From JBBROS01 sp963792675 (GTDB lineage: Bacteria > Pseudomonadota > Alphaproteobacteria > Acetobacterales > Acetobacteraceae), in the NCBI GenBank assembly GCA_963792675.1, contig CAWBWT010000002.1, positions 1,860,001 to 1,924,000 of the forward strand: 64,000 nucleotides of DNA, in the 5' to 3' direction. The notes under the pieces are model-generated. The model saw only the letters and a list, made by a program, of their open reading frames with translations, had not been told where the DNA came from and made no database searches. Each line of letters begins with the position of its first letter. Position 1 is the first letter of the stretch. The position numbers and the translations under genes are program-made. This document shows, piece after piece, positions 16,369-26,084 of the stretch.

Positions 16369-17232
16369 ATGACCTGCCGTATCTCTGCCAAGACGCTCAG
16401 TTTCATCCATGTCGGCGTCGTGGCCGCAAGCTTTGCCCTTGCCGCAACTCACGCCCATGCGGCGGTCGTCACCGACGTGACGTGGGCCCCGGCCGGAAAC
16501 GTGACCTTCAACTCGTTTCAGGTGAGCGACTTTTCGCAGATCGCGTTTACCGGCCCGGCCGCAGGCGGAGTGAACTTCACGGACACCGGCTTCCTGCCAA
16601 TCTCTCAATTCAATTTCAATGGCACCAGCACCAATCCGAGCGGTTACACGCTGTATTTCGCGTTCAACGGCACCGGCACGGTCAATCAGCCGCAGATCAA
16701 CGCCGGCACGCTCGGCAGCTTCGACAGTCTGACCTTCGGCTTTTACCAAGTGGCGGGTTCGCCAACATTCACGCCGTCGTTCGCCAATAAAGTCCAGACT
16801 ACGCCCCCAACCATCGATGGAACTGCCTCGACATCAGCGAGCCTGCCAGGGACTTTGCTGGCCACCGGTTCATTGACGAGTGGGACGGTATTCGGTTCGA
16901 CGAACGGCGGTGGCCAGTTCTCGCCGGGTTCTAACGTGTTGACGACATTCACGCCGGTGGCGAGTGCCGCTGCGTCTGCATTCTTCGTCGATCCGTCGGT
17001 CAGCGGCTATCCGTTGAACCTGTCGGCCATTTTCACCAACACGCCGGAAGGCTACTCGTTCTATAGCGTGGATGGTCAAGTCGCCGGCTTCAACATCTTC
17101 CAGGGCGGCGGACAAGCCGATTTCGTCGGCCCGTCGGGCCCGACGCCGGTCCCGGAGCCCGTGACCTTGGCGCTGTTCGGGGCCGGATTGGCGTTCGCCG
17201 GCTTCGCCCGGAGCCGCCGCCAGGCTTTCTGA
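16369..17232 (+). CDS. PEP-CTERM sorting domain-containing exported protein
   Basis: This 287-residue protein has a signal peptide (about 1-33, ending THAHA) and a low-complexity, Thr/Ser/Asn/Gly-rich beta-type body without cysteine after the signal. The C-terminal tail is VPEPVTLALFGAGLAFAGFARSRR: a VPEP motif, one hydrophobic helix and a basic end. The tail is recognised by exosortase EpsH/XrtA, which moves the protein to the surface or EPS matrix. The ATG at 16369 was chosen because GGAGG ends five bases before it; in-frame ATGs at 16318 and 16354 would put a basic extension before the signal peptide. No exosortase is in the window. A terminator follows. Confidence 0.9.
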   Translation: MTCRISAKTLSFIHVGVVAASFALAATHAHAAVVTDVTWAPAGNVTFNSFQVSDFSQIAFTGPAAGGVNFTDTGFLPISQFNFNGTSTNPSGYTLYFAFNGTGTVNQPQINAGTLGSFDSLTFGFYQVAGSPTFTPSFANKVQTTPPTIDGTASTSASLPGTLLATGSLTSGTVFGSTNGGGQFSPGSNVLTTFTPVASAAASAFFVDPSVSGYPLNLSAIFTNTPEGYSFYSVDGQVAGFNIFQGGGQADFVGPSGPTPVPEPVTLALFGAGLAFAGFARSRRQAF

Positions 17233-17258
17233 GTTCGCGTTCTTGGTTTGAGTTCAAC

Positions 17259-17297
17259 AGGTCTGTCGTCCCATCGGGGCGGCAGACCTTTCTATTT
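17259..17297 (+). terminator. Rho-independent terminator after the PEP-CTERM gene
   Basis: AGGTCTGTCGTCC pairs with GGGCGGCAGACCT (13 pairs with G-T wobbles, short loop), followed by TTCTATTT. It separates the PEP-CTERM gene from the ThiF gene. Confidence 0.8.
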
Positions 17298-17341
17298 GGC
17301 CGCCCCGCCCCCATGGTCGTGTTCCGTATCCGCCCGGAGCG

Positions 17342-19380
17342 ATGACCATGTTTTCCTATGACGTCGCTTTCAGCCGCAACCTCGGCTGGACCACGGAATG
17401 GGAGCAGGCTGCCCTTCGCGCCAAGCGCGTCGCCATCGCCGGCATGGGCGGGGTCGGCGGGTCGCACCTCCTCGCTTTGACCCGGCTCGGCATCGGCGCC
17501 TTCAGCATTGCCGACTTCGACGCCTTCGACCTCGTCAACCTCAACCGCCAGGCCGGCGCCAACGCGGCCAGCATGGGCCGTGCCAAGGTCGACGTGATGG
17601 CCGAGCAGGCCGTGGCAATCAACCCGGAGTTGCGGATCAGTCGCTTCGCCGAAGGCGTCACCGAGCAGAACCTCGACCGCTTCCTCGACGGGTGCGACCT
17701 CGTCGTGGACGGGCTGGACTTCTTCGTGCTCGACATCCGGGCGCGGATGTTCGCCCGCGCTTGCGAGCGCGGCATTCCTGCCGTCACTGCGGCACCCATC
17801 GGCATGGGGGCCGGGTTCCTCGCCTTCCTGCCCGGCGGTCAGACCTTCGAGCAATACTTCCGGCTCGAAGGACAGCCGGAGCAGGAGCAGTACCTGCGCT
17901 TCCTGATGGGGGTCGCGCCGCGTGGGCTGCACCGGAGCTATCTGGCCGACGACTCGCGGGTCGACCTCGCGGCCCGGCGCGGCCCGTCCACGGTCGCCGC
18001 CTGCGAGCTGTGCGCGGGGATGGTGGCGACGCAGGCGCTCAAGATCTTGCTTGGACGCGGGCAGGTGCCGGCGGCGCCGGTGCATCTGACGATCGACGCC
18101 TACCTTGGTCGCGCGGTTCGCACCCGGTTGCGTTGGGGCAATGCCGGCCCGCTGCAGCGGGCCAAGCGGGCGGTGGCGCGCGCGGGTCTATGGGGCGATG
18201 GCGGCGCGGAGCCCGGCGCCGGCGCCGCCGGCGCCGCTGCCCGGCCTTCCCGTGTATGCCATCCTGGATGCGGCACGCTGGGCGCCGAGCGGCGACAACG
18301 TGCAGCCATGGCGGTTCGAGATCCTGGATGCGGCGGCGGCCCGGGTGCGCATCCATCTCGCCGGCGGCGCCGGCGACAACCCGTACGAGTATCGGGGCGG
18401 CGAACCGATCCTGCTGGCCGGCGGGATGCTGCTGGAAAGCCTGCGCATCGCCGCGAGCGCGCAAAGCCGGGGGTTCGAGTGGAGCTTGGCGCCGCAGCCG
18501 GCGCCGGACCGCTGGCTGCTCGACGTCGGCTTCCCGCTCGCGCCGGGGACCGTGCCGAGCCCGTTGCTGGCGGCGTTGCCGATGCGTTCAGTGGAGCGGC
18601 GACCGCTCGGGCGCGCCCGCCTCACCGACGCGGCCAAGCGCGAACTGAGGGAGGCGCTCGGCCCCGACCTGTCCGTCACCTGGCACGAGACCACGCGTGA
18701 ACGGACGACGCTGGCCCGGCTCGGTGCGATGGCGACGGCAATCCGCTTGCGGGCGCCGGAAGCCTACGCGGTGCATCGCGAGGTGATCGACTGGGCAGAA
18801 CGCCCGCAGTGCGTCCGGGCTGCCGGCGCGGGCGATCGGCCTGGACCGCGCGACCCTGTCGATCATGCGATGGGGGATGGTGAGCTGGCAGCGCATGCTG
18901 CGGCTGAACGCGCTGCTCGGCACCGGCGGCGCCGCCCTGCAGCTCGATCTGCTGCCGGGGTTGCGCAGCGCCGCGTTCTTCTCGGTGCGGGCCCGCGCGG
19001 GAGACCGCGGCGAGCCGGTGCTCGCGGCGCTCCGCGACGGGGAGCGGCTGCAGCGGTTCTGGCTGACCGCGACCCGGTTGGGCCTGGGCGTGCAGCCGGC
19101 CCTCGCGACGGTGATCTTTGCCGATCACGGCGCCCGAGGCACGCCGTTCAGCAATGCGGCCGGGTTGCCGGAGCGAGCGAACCGGCTCGCCGCGGCGGCG
19201 GCGGCGGCGCTGGGCCCGGTCAGCGAGTTGCGCTTCCTCGGCCGGATCGGCTTGCGGCCGCCCGGCATGCCGCGGCCGCGATCGGTCCGCCGGCCGCTGG
19301 CGGACCTGCTGGTCGGGTCAGGCCAGGGCGGGTCAGGCCAGGGCGGGTCAGGCCAGGGCGGGTCAGGCCAGGGCGATTTA
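17342..19380 (+). CDS. ThiF/E1-like adenylyltransferase fused to nitroreductase domain (Rv1355c type), two frameshifts
   Basis: The first ~285 residues are an E1-like domain: RVAIAGMGGVGGSHLLAL (ATP loop), DFDAFDLVNLNRQAGA, a central DLVVDGLDFF and a late CELCAG pair. It should activate a carboxylate as an acyl-adenylate. In the next frame follows a nitroreductase-like domain, beginning ILDAARWAPSGDNVQPWRFEI (an FMN-binding start), then GLPARAIGLDRATLSIMRWGM and ending near RRPLADLLVG. Reading frame changes near 18190-18240 and near 18811 each fit one extra base, the same error type as in the 33-40 kb block. The same ThiF-plus-nitroreductase order is known in mycobacterial Rv1355c. The 3' end is uncertain because 15-bp repeats run through it. 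Confidence 0.75.
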
Positions 19381-19389
19381 GGCCAGGGC
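19315..19389. repeat. 15-bp tandem repeat, five copies, at a convergent gene end
   Basis: GGGTCAGGCCAGGGC is repeated exactly at 19315, 19330, 19345 and 19360, with a degenerate fifth unit at 19375. Read forward it would encode a Gly-Ser-Gly-Gln-Gly repeat at the end of the nitroreductase frame. The last unit contains the stop of the convergent acyltransferase gene. Confidence 0.95.
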
Positions 19390-20067
19390 GGTTTGGCGGA
19401 CCACGTCGGCGGACCACAACGAGCCCTCGCCGGTGATGAAGTTCCAGACGACGGGCTGCTCCCGGTGGATCCGGTCGAGCACGGTGCCGATCGCGCCGAT
19501 GGCAGGCTGCCGCTCGCCATGGAACTCAACCGTCGGCCCGACCGGCTGGAAGTGGATCGCGGTCGCCTGCAGCAGGCGGATCAGGCTGCGTTCCATGATG
19601 GCGCACCAATGGGTGAGGTTGGCCTGGCCGCTGACGGCGACGATGCCCTGCATCAGGCACAGGCGCATCAGCGCGGCGGCGGCCGGGCTGACGCCGGCGC
19701 GCTCGCGGGTGAGCGCGAACCGCGAGATCTCCCCGGTCGCGCTGACCGGTAGCGGCGCCAGCACGTAGTCCTCGCACACGCGGCTCATGGGGAAGCTGGA
19801 ATGGTCGGCGCCGGCCACCGGCAGCACGATGCGGACCGTGCCGAGCGTGGTCCCAGTCACCCGGCTGCGCACGAGGATATGACGCGAATGCCGGTCGAAC
19901 GCATCCTGTTCGAGCCCGTCGACGCCGGGCTCGAAACCGCGCTCCTCGCAATAAACGCGATACCGCAGCCGCTGGGCGTCCCGCATTTGGTCGGGGGTAT
20001 GGGCAACGCAAACGTGCAGCTCGTCACGCGCGGCGACGATCGCGTCGCTGAATGCGGCCTGAAGCAT
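19378..20067 (-). CDS. PEP-CTERM/exosortase-associated acyltransferase (FeeM-like N-acyl amino acid synthase)
   Basis: This 229-residue GNAT-fold protein is of the LuxI/FeeM type. Diagnostic stretches are RLRYRVYCEERGFEPG at ~34-49, DRHSRHILVR, GTVRIVLP, GEISRFALTRERA, THWCAIMERSLIRLLQ and GPTVEFHGERQPAIG. This is the order seen in the exosortase-linked acyltransferase family (TIGR03694). Relatives transfer a fatty acyl group from acyl-ACP to an amino acid. It lies tail to tail with the ThiF-nitroreductase gene, near a PEP-CTERM substrate. A 480-bp AT-rich region with palindromes precedes it, suggesting tight control. The acyl and amine substrates are unknown. Confidence 0.85.
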   Translation of the reverse strand: MLQAAFSDAIVAARDELHVCVAHTPDQMRDAQRLRYRVYCEERGFEPGVDGLEQDAFDRHSRHILVRSRVTGTTLGTVRIVLPVAGADHSSFPMSRVCEDYVLAPLPVSATGEISRFALTRERAGVSPAAAALMRLCLMQGIVAVSGQANLTHWCAIMERSLIRLLQATAIHFQPVGPTVEFHGERQPAIGAIGTVLDRIHREQPVVWNFITGEGSLWSADVVRQTALA

Positions 20068-20149
20068 ATCGACCCTCTCCGTGACGGACCGCTACTCGGT
20101 CAACGTCAAAAAACACATTTACGTGAGTTGATACAAGCAGGTATGAATT

Positions 20150-20172
20150 GTTCGTTCACTTAAGCAACGAAC
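20150..20172. promoter_or_regulatory. Palindrome GTTCGTT-N9-AACGAAC, candidate operator
   Basis: Seven-base arms are perfectly inverted around CACTTAAGC, itself centred on CTTAAG. It lies ~85 bases upstream of the acyltransferase start, where an activator or repressor could bind. Its arms share TTCGT/ACGAA with the next palindrome. Confidence 0.45.
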
Positions 20173-20189
20173 GCGATTTTAGTTAACAG

Positions 20190-20200
20190 TTCGTAACGAA
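20190..20200. promoter_or_regulatory. Palindrome TTCGTAACGAA, candidate operator
   Basis: This is a perfect five-base inverted repeat around one base. The same sequence, with T at the centre, occurs at 50661-50671 before the TadG-type gene. Both sit in AT-rich leaders, which supports a shared regulator. Confidence 0.45.
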
Positions 20201-20548
20201 ATAACGCGTCTCCGTCTGACAATCGCCGAGTCTCACGCTTGTAGAGCAATATTCGAGATCGTTTCGATGTCATCAAGCGTTGCGTATTAGGCATATTCTG
20301 AGGGAATGACTTACAATAATCATGCACAACACTCTTTGTAGATCACACTTCGATGGCGAACCCTGGCCCGGATAGCTCACGATTACCGGCACTCACAACC
20401 ACACGTTTTGGTGAGAACTCCTGATTGCTTGTAACGAAGGACAATTTTGTCGGCCCGGCTGCCGCTGCAGCCGACCCGCGACAGGCGAGCGACGGCGTGG
20501 CACGGTTCGGCGCGGCCCGGTGGCGGCTGGCAGGCGAGGAGTTGGAAC

Positions 20549-21475
20549 GTGTCGAAGCGGGTGAACCACGTCGCGGTACTCGGGACCGGGACCATCGGAG
20601 CAAGCTGGGCGGCCTATTTCCTGGCGCAGGGGTTGAGCGTTGCCGCCAGCGATCCGGCGCCGGGCGCCGAGGCGTTCCTGCAGCGCTTCGTCGACGACGC
20701 CTGGCCCACGCTCGAGCAGCTTGGCTTGGCGCCCGGCGCCGACCGCGGCCGGCTGCGCTTCGAGGCGGATCCGGTGGCCGCGGTGGAGGGCGCCGACTTC
20801 GTGCAGGAGAACGGGCCGGAACGGATCGACATCAAGGTCGCGCTGTTCGAGCGGGTCAGCCAATCGCTACCGCCCGAGACCATCATCGCCAGCAGCAGCT
20901 CCACCCTGCTGCCGACCGCGATGCAGGCCCGCTGCGCCCACCCGGAGCGGCTGCTGCTGGGACACCCGTTCAACCCGCCGCACCTGATCCCGCTGGTGGA
21001 GGTATGCGGCGGCGAACGGACCTCTGCCGATGCGGTGGCGGCGGCGATGGTCTTTTACCGGGCGATCGGCAAGCACCCGATCCGTCTCAACAAGGAGATG
21101 CCGGGCCATGTCAGCAACCGGCTGCAATCGGCGCTTTGGCGCGAGGCGGCCTACCTGGTCGAGCAAGGGGTGGTGGACGTGGCCGACGTCGACGCGGCCA
21201 TCGCCCAGGGACCCGGGCTACGGTGGGCGTTGATGGGCCCGATCCTGACCTTCCACCTGGCCGGCGGCGCAGGCGGGCTCGAATACCTGATGGAGCACAT
21301 CCCGGTCAGCGGGCTTTGGCCGGACCTCGGCACCCCGGCGATGACGGAGGCGTTCAAGCGCGCCCTGATCGAGGGGGTCGCGGCCGAGGTCGGCGGCAAG
21401 TCGGTGCCGGAACTTGCGGCCGAGCGCGACCGCAAGCTGCTCGGCGTGCTGAAGGCGGTCGCGCCGCGCGGCTGA
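20549..21475 (+). CDS. 3-hydroxyacyl-CoA dehydrogenase, carnitine dehydrogenase-like
   Basis: This 308-residue NAD-dependent enzyme has VAVLGTGTIGASWAAYFLAQG (nucleotide loop), EGADFVQENGPERIDIK, ASSSSTLLPTA, GHPFNPPHLIPLVEV (catalytic His region) and NRLQSALWREAAYLVEQGV. The ENGPE motif and length match the L-carnitine dehydrogenase/lambda-crystallin branch rather than the fatty-acid FadB branch. It oxidises a 3-hydroxy acid or 3-hydroxyacyl compound. The GTG at 20549 was chosen because GAGGAG precedes it and the Rossmann fold starts ten residues later. Confidence 0.85.
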   Translation: MSKRVNHVAVLGTGTIGASWAAYFLAQGLSVAASDPAPGAEAFLQRFVDDAWPTLEQLGLAPGADRGRLRFEADPVAAVEGADFVQENGPERIDIKVALFERVSQSLPPETIIASSSSTLLPTAMQARCAHPERLLLGHPFNPPHLIPLVEVCGGERTSADAVAAAMVFYRAIGKHPIRLNKEMPGHVSNRLQSALWREAAYLVEQGVVDVADVDAAIAQGPGLRWALMGPILTFHLAGGAGGLEYLMEHIPVSGLWPDLGTPAMTEAFKRALIEGVAAEVGGKSVPELAAERDRKLLGVLKAVAPRG

Positions 21476-21533
21476 CGCGCGGCGAACTGGTCTCGCGGGG
21501 GTTTGTCGCCCCCTTTTTCTGGTCGCCCCGGTG

Positions 21534-21869
21534 CTACAGGTCCTTTTCGTCGCTCTCGGGCTCGACCTCGATATCGGCCCCCAGCGTGTCGGCGTCGTCT
21601 TCGAGGTCGCTGGTGTCTTCCAGCACGTCCTCCTCGGCCTCGTCCTCCGCGGGCTCGACCTCGACGTCGCCGTCCTCCAACCCGGGGGCGGGCGGCTTCT
21701 TGACGCGCACCTTCTCCTCGACGTTGCCGCCGCCGCGCTTGGGCCGCGGCTGGTCGAGCGGCTGTTCGGTGCCGCACTTCGGGCAGATCGCCGGGCTCTT
21801 GCTCAGGTCGTAAAATTTGGTGCTGCACGAGACGCAGACGCGCTTGGTGCCGAGTTCAGCCTTAACCAT
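21534..21869 (-). CDS. TIGR02300 family protein (FYDLN acid domain)
   Basis: This 111-residue protein has an N-terminal zinc-ribbon-like part, KRVCVSCSTKFYDLSKSPAICPKCGTEQ, with two CxxC pairs and the FYDLN signature. A Pro/Lys linker and a strongly acidic tail rich in Glu and Asp follow. The family is largely limited to alphaproteobacteria and has no assigned function. Its place, divergent from aroA, is conserved in that group. Confidence 0.93.
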   Translation of the reverse strand: MVKAELGTKRVCVSCSTKFYDLSKSPAICPKCGTEQPLDQPRPKRGGGNVEEKVRVKKPPAPGLEDGDVEVEPAEDEAEEDVLEDTSDLEDDADTLGADIEVEPESDEKDL

Positions 21870-21993
21870 CAGGTCCCCATCAACGGTCGTGCGATGTGCA
21901 ATGCGCGAAGGGCGCGGCCCATGCCACCGACGCTGCCTCCTGTCAAACACTGGTCGCGCGTGGTAAGCGGCCGGGCCCTCGAACGAGCCCTGC

Positions 21994-23319
21994 ATGCACC
22001 CCGCGCCCAGACCCCTAACCGGCCGCCGTCCCGCCGCCCCGTTGACCGGACGGATCACCGTGCCCGGCGACAAGAGCATCAGCCACCGCGCGCTGATGTT
22101 CGCCGCGCTCGCGGTGGGCGAAACCCGCATCGACGGACTGCTCGAGGGCGAGGACGTGCTGCGTACCGCGGCGGCGATGCGCGCGCTGGGCGCCGAAGTG
22201 GTGCAGGACGCGCCGGGCCGTTGGCGGGTGGCCGGGCGGGGGATCGGCGGGCTGACCGAGCCCGGCGACGTGCTCGACATGGGCAACTCCGGCACCGCGG
22301 CCCGGCTGCTGTGCGGCATCCTCGCGAGCCACGACCTATTCGCGGTGATGACCGGTGACGCCAGCCTGCGCCGGCGCCCGATGCGCCGCGTCACCGATCC
22401 GCTCGCGGCCTGCGGCGCCCGCTTCGAGGGGCGGGAGGGCGGCCGGCTGCCGCTGGCGATCCGCGGCGCGCGCGATGCGCTGCCGATCGAGTACCGGCTG
22501 CCGGTGGCGTCGGCCCAGGTGAAATCGGCGCTGCTGCTGGCCGGGCTGAACGCGCCGGGTTGGACGACGATCGAGGAGCCGGAGCCGACCCGCGACCATA
22601 GCGAGCGGATGCTGCGGCACTTCGGCGCCGACGTGGTGGTCGAGCCGGACGGGCGGGGCCGGGTGATCCGCCTGCTGGGCCAGCCGGAGCTGCTGGCCGC
22701 CGACGTGGCGGTGCCGGGCGACCCGTCCTCGGCCGCGTTCCCGATCGTGGCCGCGCTGCTGGTGCCGGGCTCGCGGGTGACGATCGGCGGCGTCGGTCTC
22801 AACCCGGCGCGCACCGGGCTGTTCGCGACGCTGCGCGAGATGGGCGCCGACCTCACCATCGAGAACGAACGCACCGAGGGCGGCGAGCCGGTGGGCGACG
22901 TGGCTGTCGCCGCCGGGCCGCTGCACGGCGTCGAGGTGCCGCCGGAGCGGGCGCCGAGCATGATCGACGAGTATCCGGTGCTGGCCGCCGCCGCGGCCGT
23001 GGCGCAGGGGCGGACGCGGATGCGCGGGCTGTCGGAGCTGCGGGTCAAGGAAAGCGACCGCCTGGCCGCGACGGCGGCGATGCTGGCGGCGAACGGCGTT
23101 GCGGTGACGATCGAGGGCGACGACCTTGTGGTGGACGGTGGCAAGGTGCCGGGCGGCGCCGTCGTCGAGACGCACATGGACCACCGCATCGCGATGAGCG
23201 CGCTGGTGCTGGGGCAGGCGGCTGCGGCGCCGGTCGGGGTGGACGACGCGGGCTTCATCGACACCAGTTTCCCCGGATTTGCCGCGCTCATGCGCGGGCT
23301 AGGGGCGAGCATTGACTAG
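21994..23319 (+). CDS. aroA: 3-phosphoshikimate 1-carboxyvinyltransferase (EPSP synthase), class II-like
   Basis: AroA joins phosphoenolpyruvate to shikimate-3-phosphate in aromatic amino-acid synthesis. Motifs include VPGDKSISHRALMFAALA, MGNSGTAARLLCG, GDASLRRRPMRRVTDPL, PVASAQVKSALLLAGLN, VPGDPSSAAFPIVAALL, APSMIDEYPVLA and LRVKESDRLAA. The overall pattern resembles the Agrobacterium CP4-type class II enzymes. However, the substrate loop is N-S-G-T, keeping Gly at the site that is Ala in CP4, so intrinsic glyphosate tolerance is not predicted. It is 441 residues and heads the aroA-cmk-rpsA block. Confidence 0.96.
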   Translation: MHPAPRPLTGRRPAAPLTGRITVPGDKSISHRALMFAALAVGETRIDGLLEGEDVLRTAAAMRALGAEVVQDAPGRWRVAGRGIGGLTEPGDVLDMGNSGTAARLLCGILASHDLFAVMTGDASLRRRPMRRVTDPLAACGARFEGREGGRLPLAIRGARDALPIEYRLPVASAQVKSALLLAGLNAPGWTTIEEPEPTRDHSERMLRHFGADVVVEPDGRGRVIRLLGQPELLAADVAVPGDPSSAAFPIVAALLVPGSRVTIGGVGLNPARTGLFATLREMGADLTIENERTEGGEPVGDVAVAAGPLHGVEVPPERAPSMIDEYPVLAAAAAVAQGRTRMRGLSELRVKESDRLAATAAMLAANGVAVTIEGDDLVVDGGKVPGGAVVETHMDHRIAMSALVLGQAAAAPVGVDDAGFIDTSFPGFAALMRGLGASID

Positions 23320-23340
23320 TCGTCTCCGCCGCCACACTCC

Positions 23341-23483
23341 CGTCATGGTCGGACTTGATCCGGCCATCCACGCAGTGCCGTGTGCTCCACTGCGTCATGA
23401 CGAGGTCGACCGGTCCACGCTCCCCGGTCATCGACAAGCCGGCTCGACCCGCGTGGATGGTCGGAGCAAGTCCGACCATGACG
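23341..23483. repeat. Paired inverted copies of an intergenic palindromic repeat
   Basis: The left arm at 23341-23373 begins CGTCATGGTCGGACTTGATC. The right arm at 23451-23483 is its near-exact reverse complement. Each arm is itself a palindrome of the family seen at 11508-11678. It separates aroA from cmk and could form a long hairpin in RNA. Confidence 0.9.
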
Positions 23484-23508
23484 GAGCGCCTCGGGGTTGG
23501 GCGGCGTC

Positions 23509-24141
23509 TTGAAGCCGCTCGTGGTCGCCATCGACGGTCCGGCGTCGGCGGGCAAGGGCACCTTGGCCCGGCGGTTGGCGGCGGCGCTGGGTTTGCCGCA
23601 CCTCGATACCGGGCTGCTCTACCGCGCCACCGGACGGCGCGTGCTGGATGCCGGGCACGACCCGGCCGATCCCGACGCCGCCGCCCACGCCGCCGTGGCC
23701 CTGACGGAGGCCGATCTTGCCCGCACCGACCTGCGCGGACCCGAGGCGGACCGCGCATCCAGCCTGGTCGCGGCGGTCCCTGCGGTGCGGGCCGCCTTGC
23801 TCGCTTTCCAGCGCCGGGTCGCGGCCGCGGGCGCCGTGCTCGACGGGCGCGACATCGGCACCGTGGTGTGTCCGGACGCGCCGGTGAAGCTATTCGTGAC
23901 GGCGGCGCTTGAAGCGCGGGCGCGGCGGCGCTGGCTGGAGCTGCAGGGCAGGGGTGTTGCGGCGCTGCCAGAGCAGGTCGAGGCCGAGATGCGGATACGG
24001 GACGCGCAGGATGGCGGCCGTGCCGAGGCGCCAATGCGCCCCGCCGACGATGCCGTGCTGCTGGACACCACCGTCCTCGACGCGGAAGCGGTCTTTGCAC
24101 GCGCCATGGAAATCGTCCGCGCCCGAACCGGTTCCGCTTGA
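23509..24141 (+). CDS. cmk: Cytidylate kinase
   Basis: Cmk phosphorylates CMP and dCMP with ATP. The P-loop is AIDGPASAGKGTLARRLA near the start; then come HLDTGLLYRATG, VLDGRDIGTVVCPDAPVKLFVTA and MRIRDAQDGGR (LID/CMP-binding arginines). It has 210 residues, normal length. No ATG precedes the P-loop; TTG at 23509 is the best start, with TTG at 23497 as an alternative. The weak start and the repeat just upstream suggest low translation. Confidence 0.93.
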   Translation: MKPLVVAIDGPASAGKGTLARRLAAALGLPHLDTGLLYRATGRRVLDAGHDPADPDAAAHAAVALTEADLARTDLRGPEADRASSLVAAVPAVRAALLAFQRRVAAAGAVLDGRDIGTVVCPDAPVKLFVTAALEARARRRWLELQGRGVAALPEQVEAEMRIRDAQDGGRAEAPMRPADDAVLLDTTVLDAEAVFARAMEIVRARTGSA

Positions 24142-24326
24142 CTCTGCTTGTGCGGATCGTATGTCTGGGCGCAACGCTGCGGTCCCTGGGGCCGGAGCGT
24201 TGTTGCGTTTAAACCGCTCCCGCCCCCATCGCGGTCCGGGAGTAGACGCCTCCTCCGACTTCGGCAGGATGCGCATTCCGAAGTAGCCGGCCTCGCCGGC
24301 TTCGCTCACAGGAACCGACCCGACAC
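24142..24326 (+). other. 185-bp untranslated leader of rpsA
   Basis: It contains a perfect seven-pair hairpin, AGCCGGC-CTC-GCCGGCT at 24285-24301, close to the rpsA start, and no strong Shine-Dalgarno. S1 mRNAs are often autoregulated through leader structure; that is an inference here. Confidence 0.4.
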
Positions 24327-26066
<1,740 letters not shown>

Positions 26067-26084
26067 GAGCCGGCAGCATCGGCC

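Larger units (their letters stand above)
20068..20548. other. 481-bp AT-richer divergent intergenic region
   Basis: It contains no credible gene. It separates the acyltransferase (minus) from a 3-hydroxyacyl-CoA dehydrogenase (plus). It holds two palindromes at 20150-20172 and 20190-20200, and long AT-rich stretches to about 20440, clearly unlike the coding DNA around it. Confidence 0.6.

Noticed and set aside
19315..19389. CRISPR array
   Set aside because: The 15-bp units abut without spacers, and no cas genes are present.
19378..20067. LuxI-type acyl-homoserine lactone synthase
   Set aside because: The fold is related, but the motifs fit the exosortase-associated/FeeM branch and there is no LuxR gene beside it.
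21994..23319. Naturally glyphosate-tolerant CP4-type EPSP synthase
   Set aside because: Overall similarity is class II-like, but the key loop has Gly (N-S-G-T) where CP4 has Ala.
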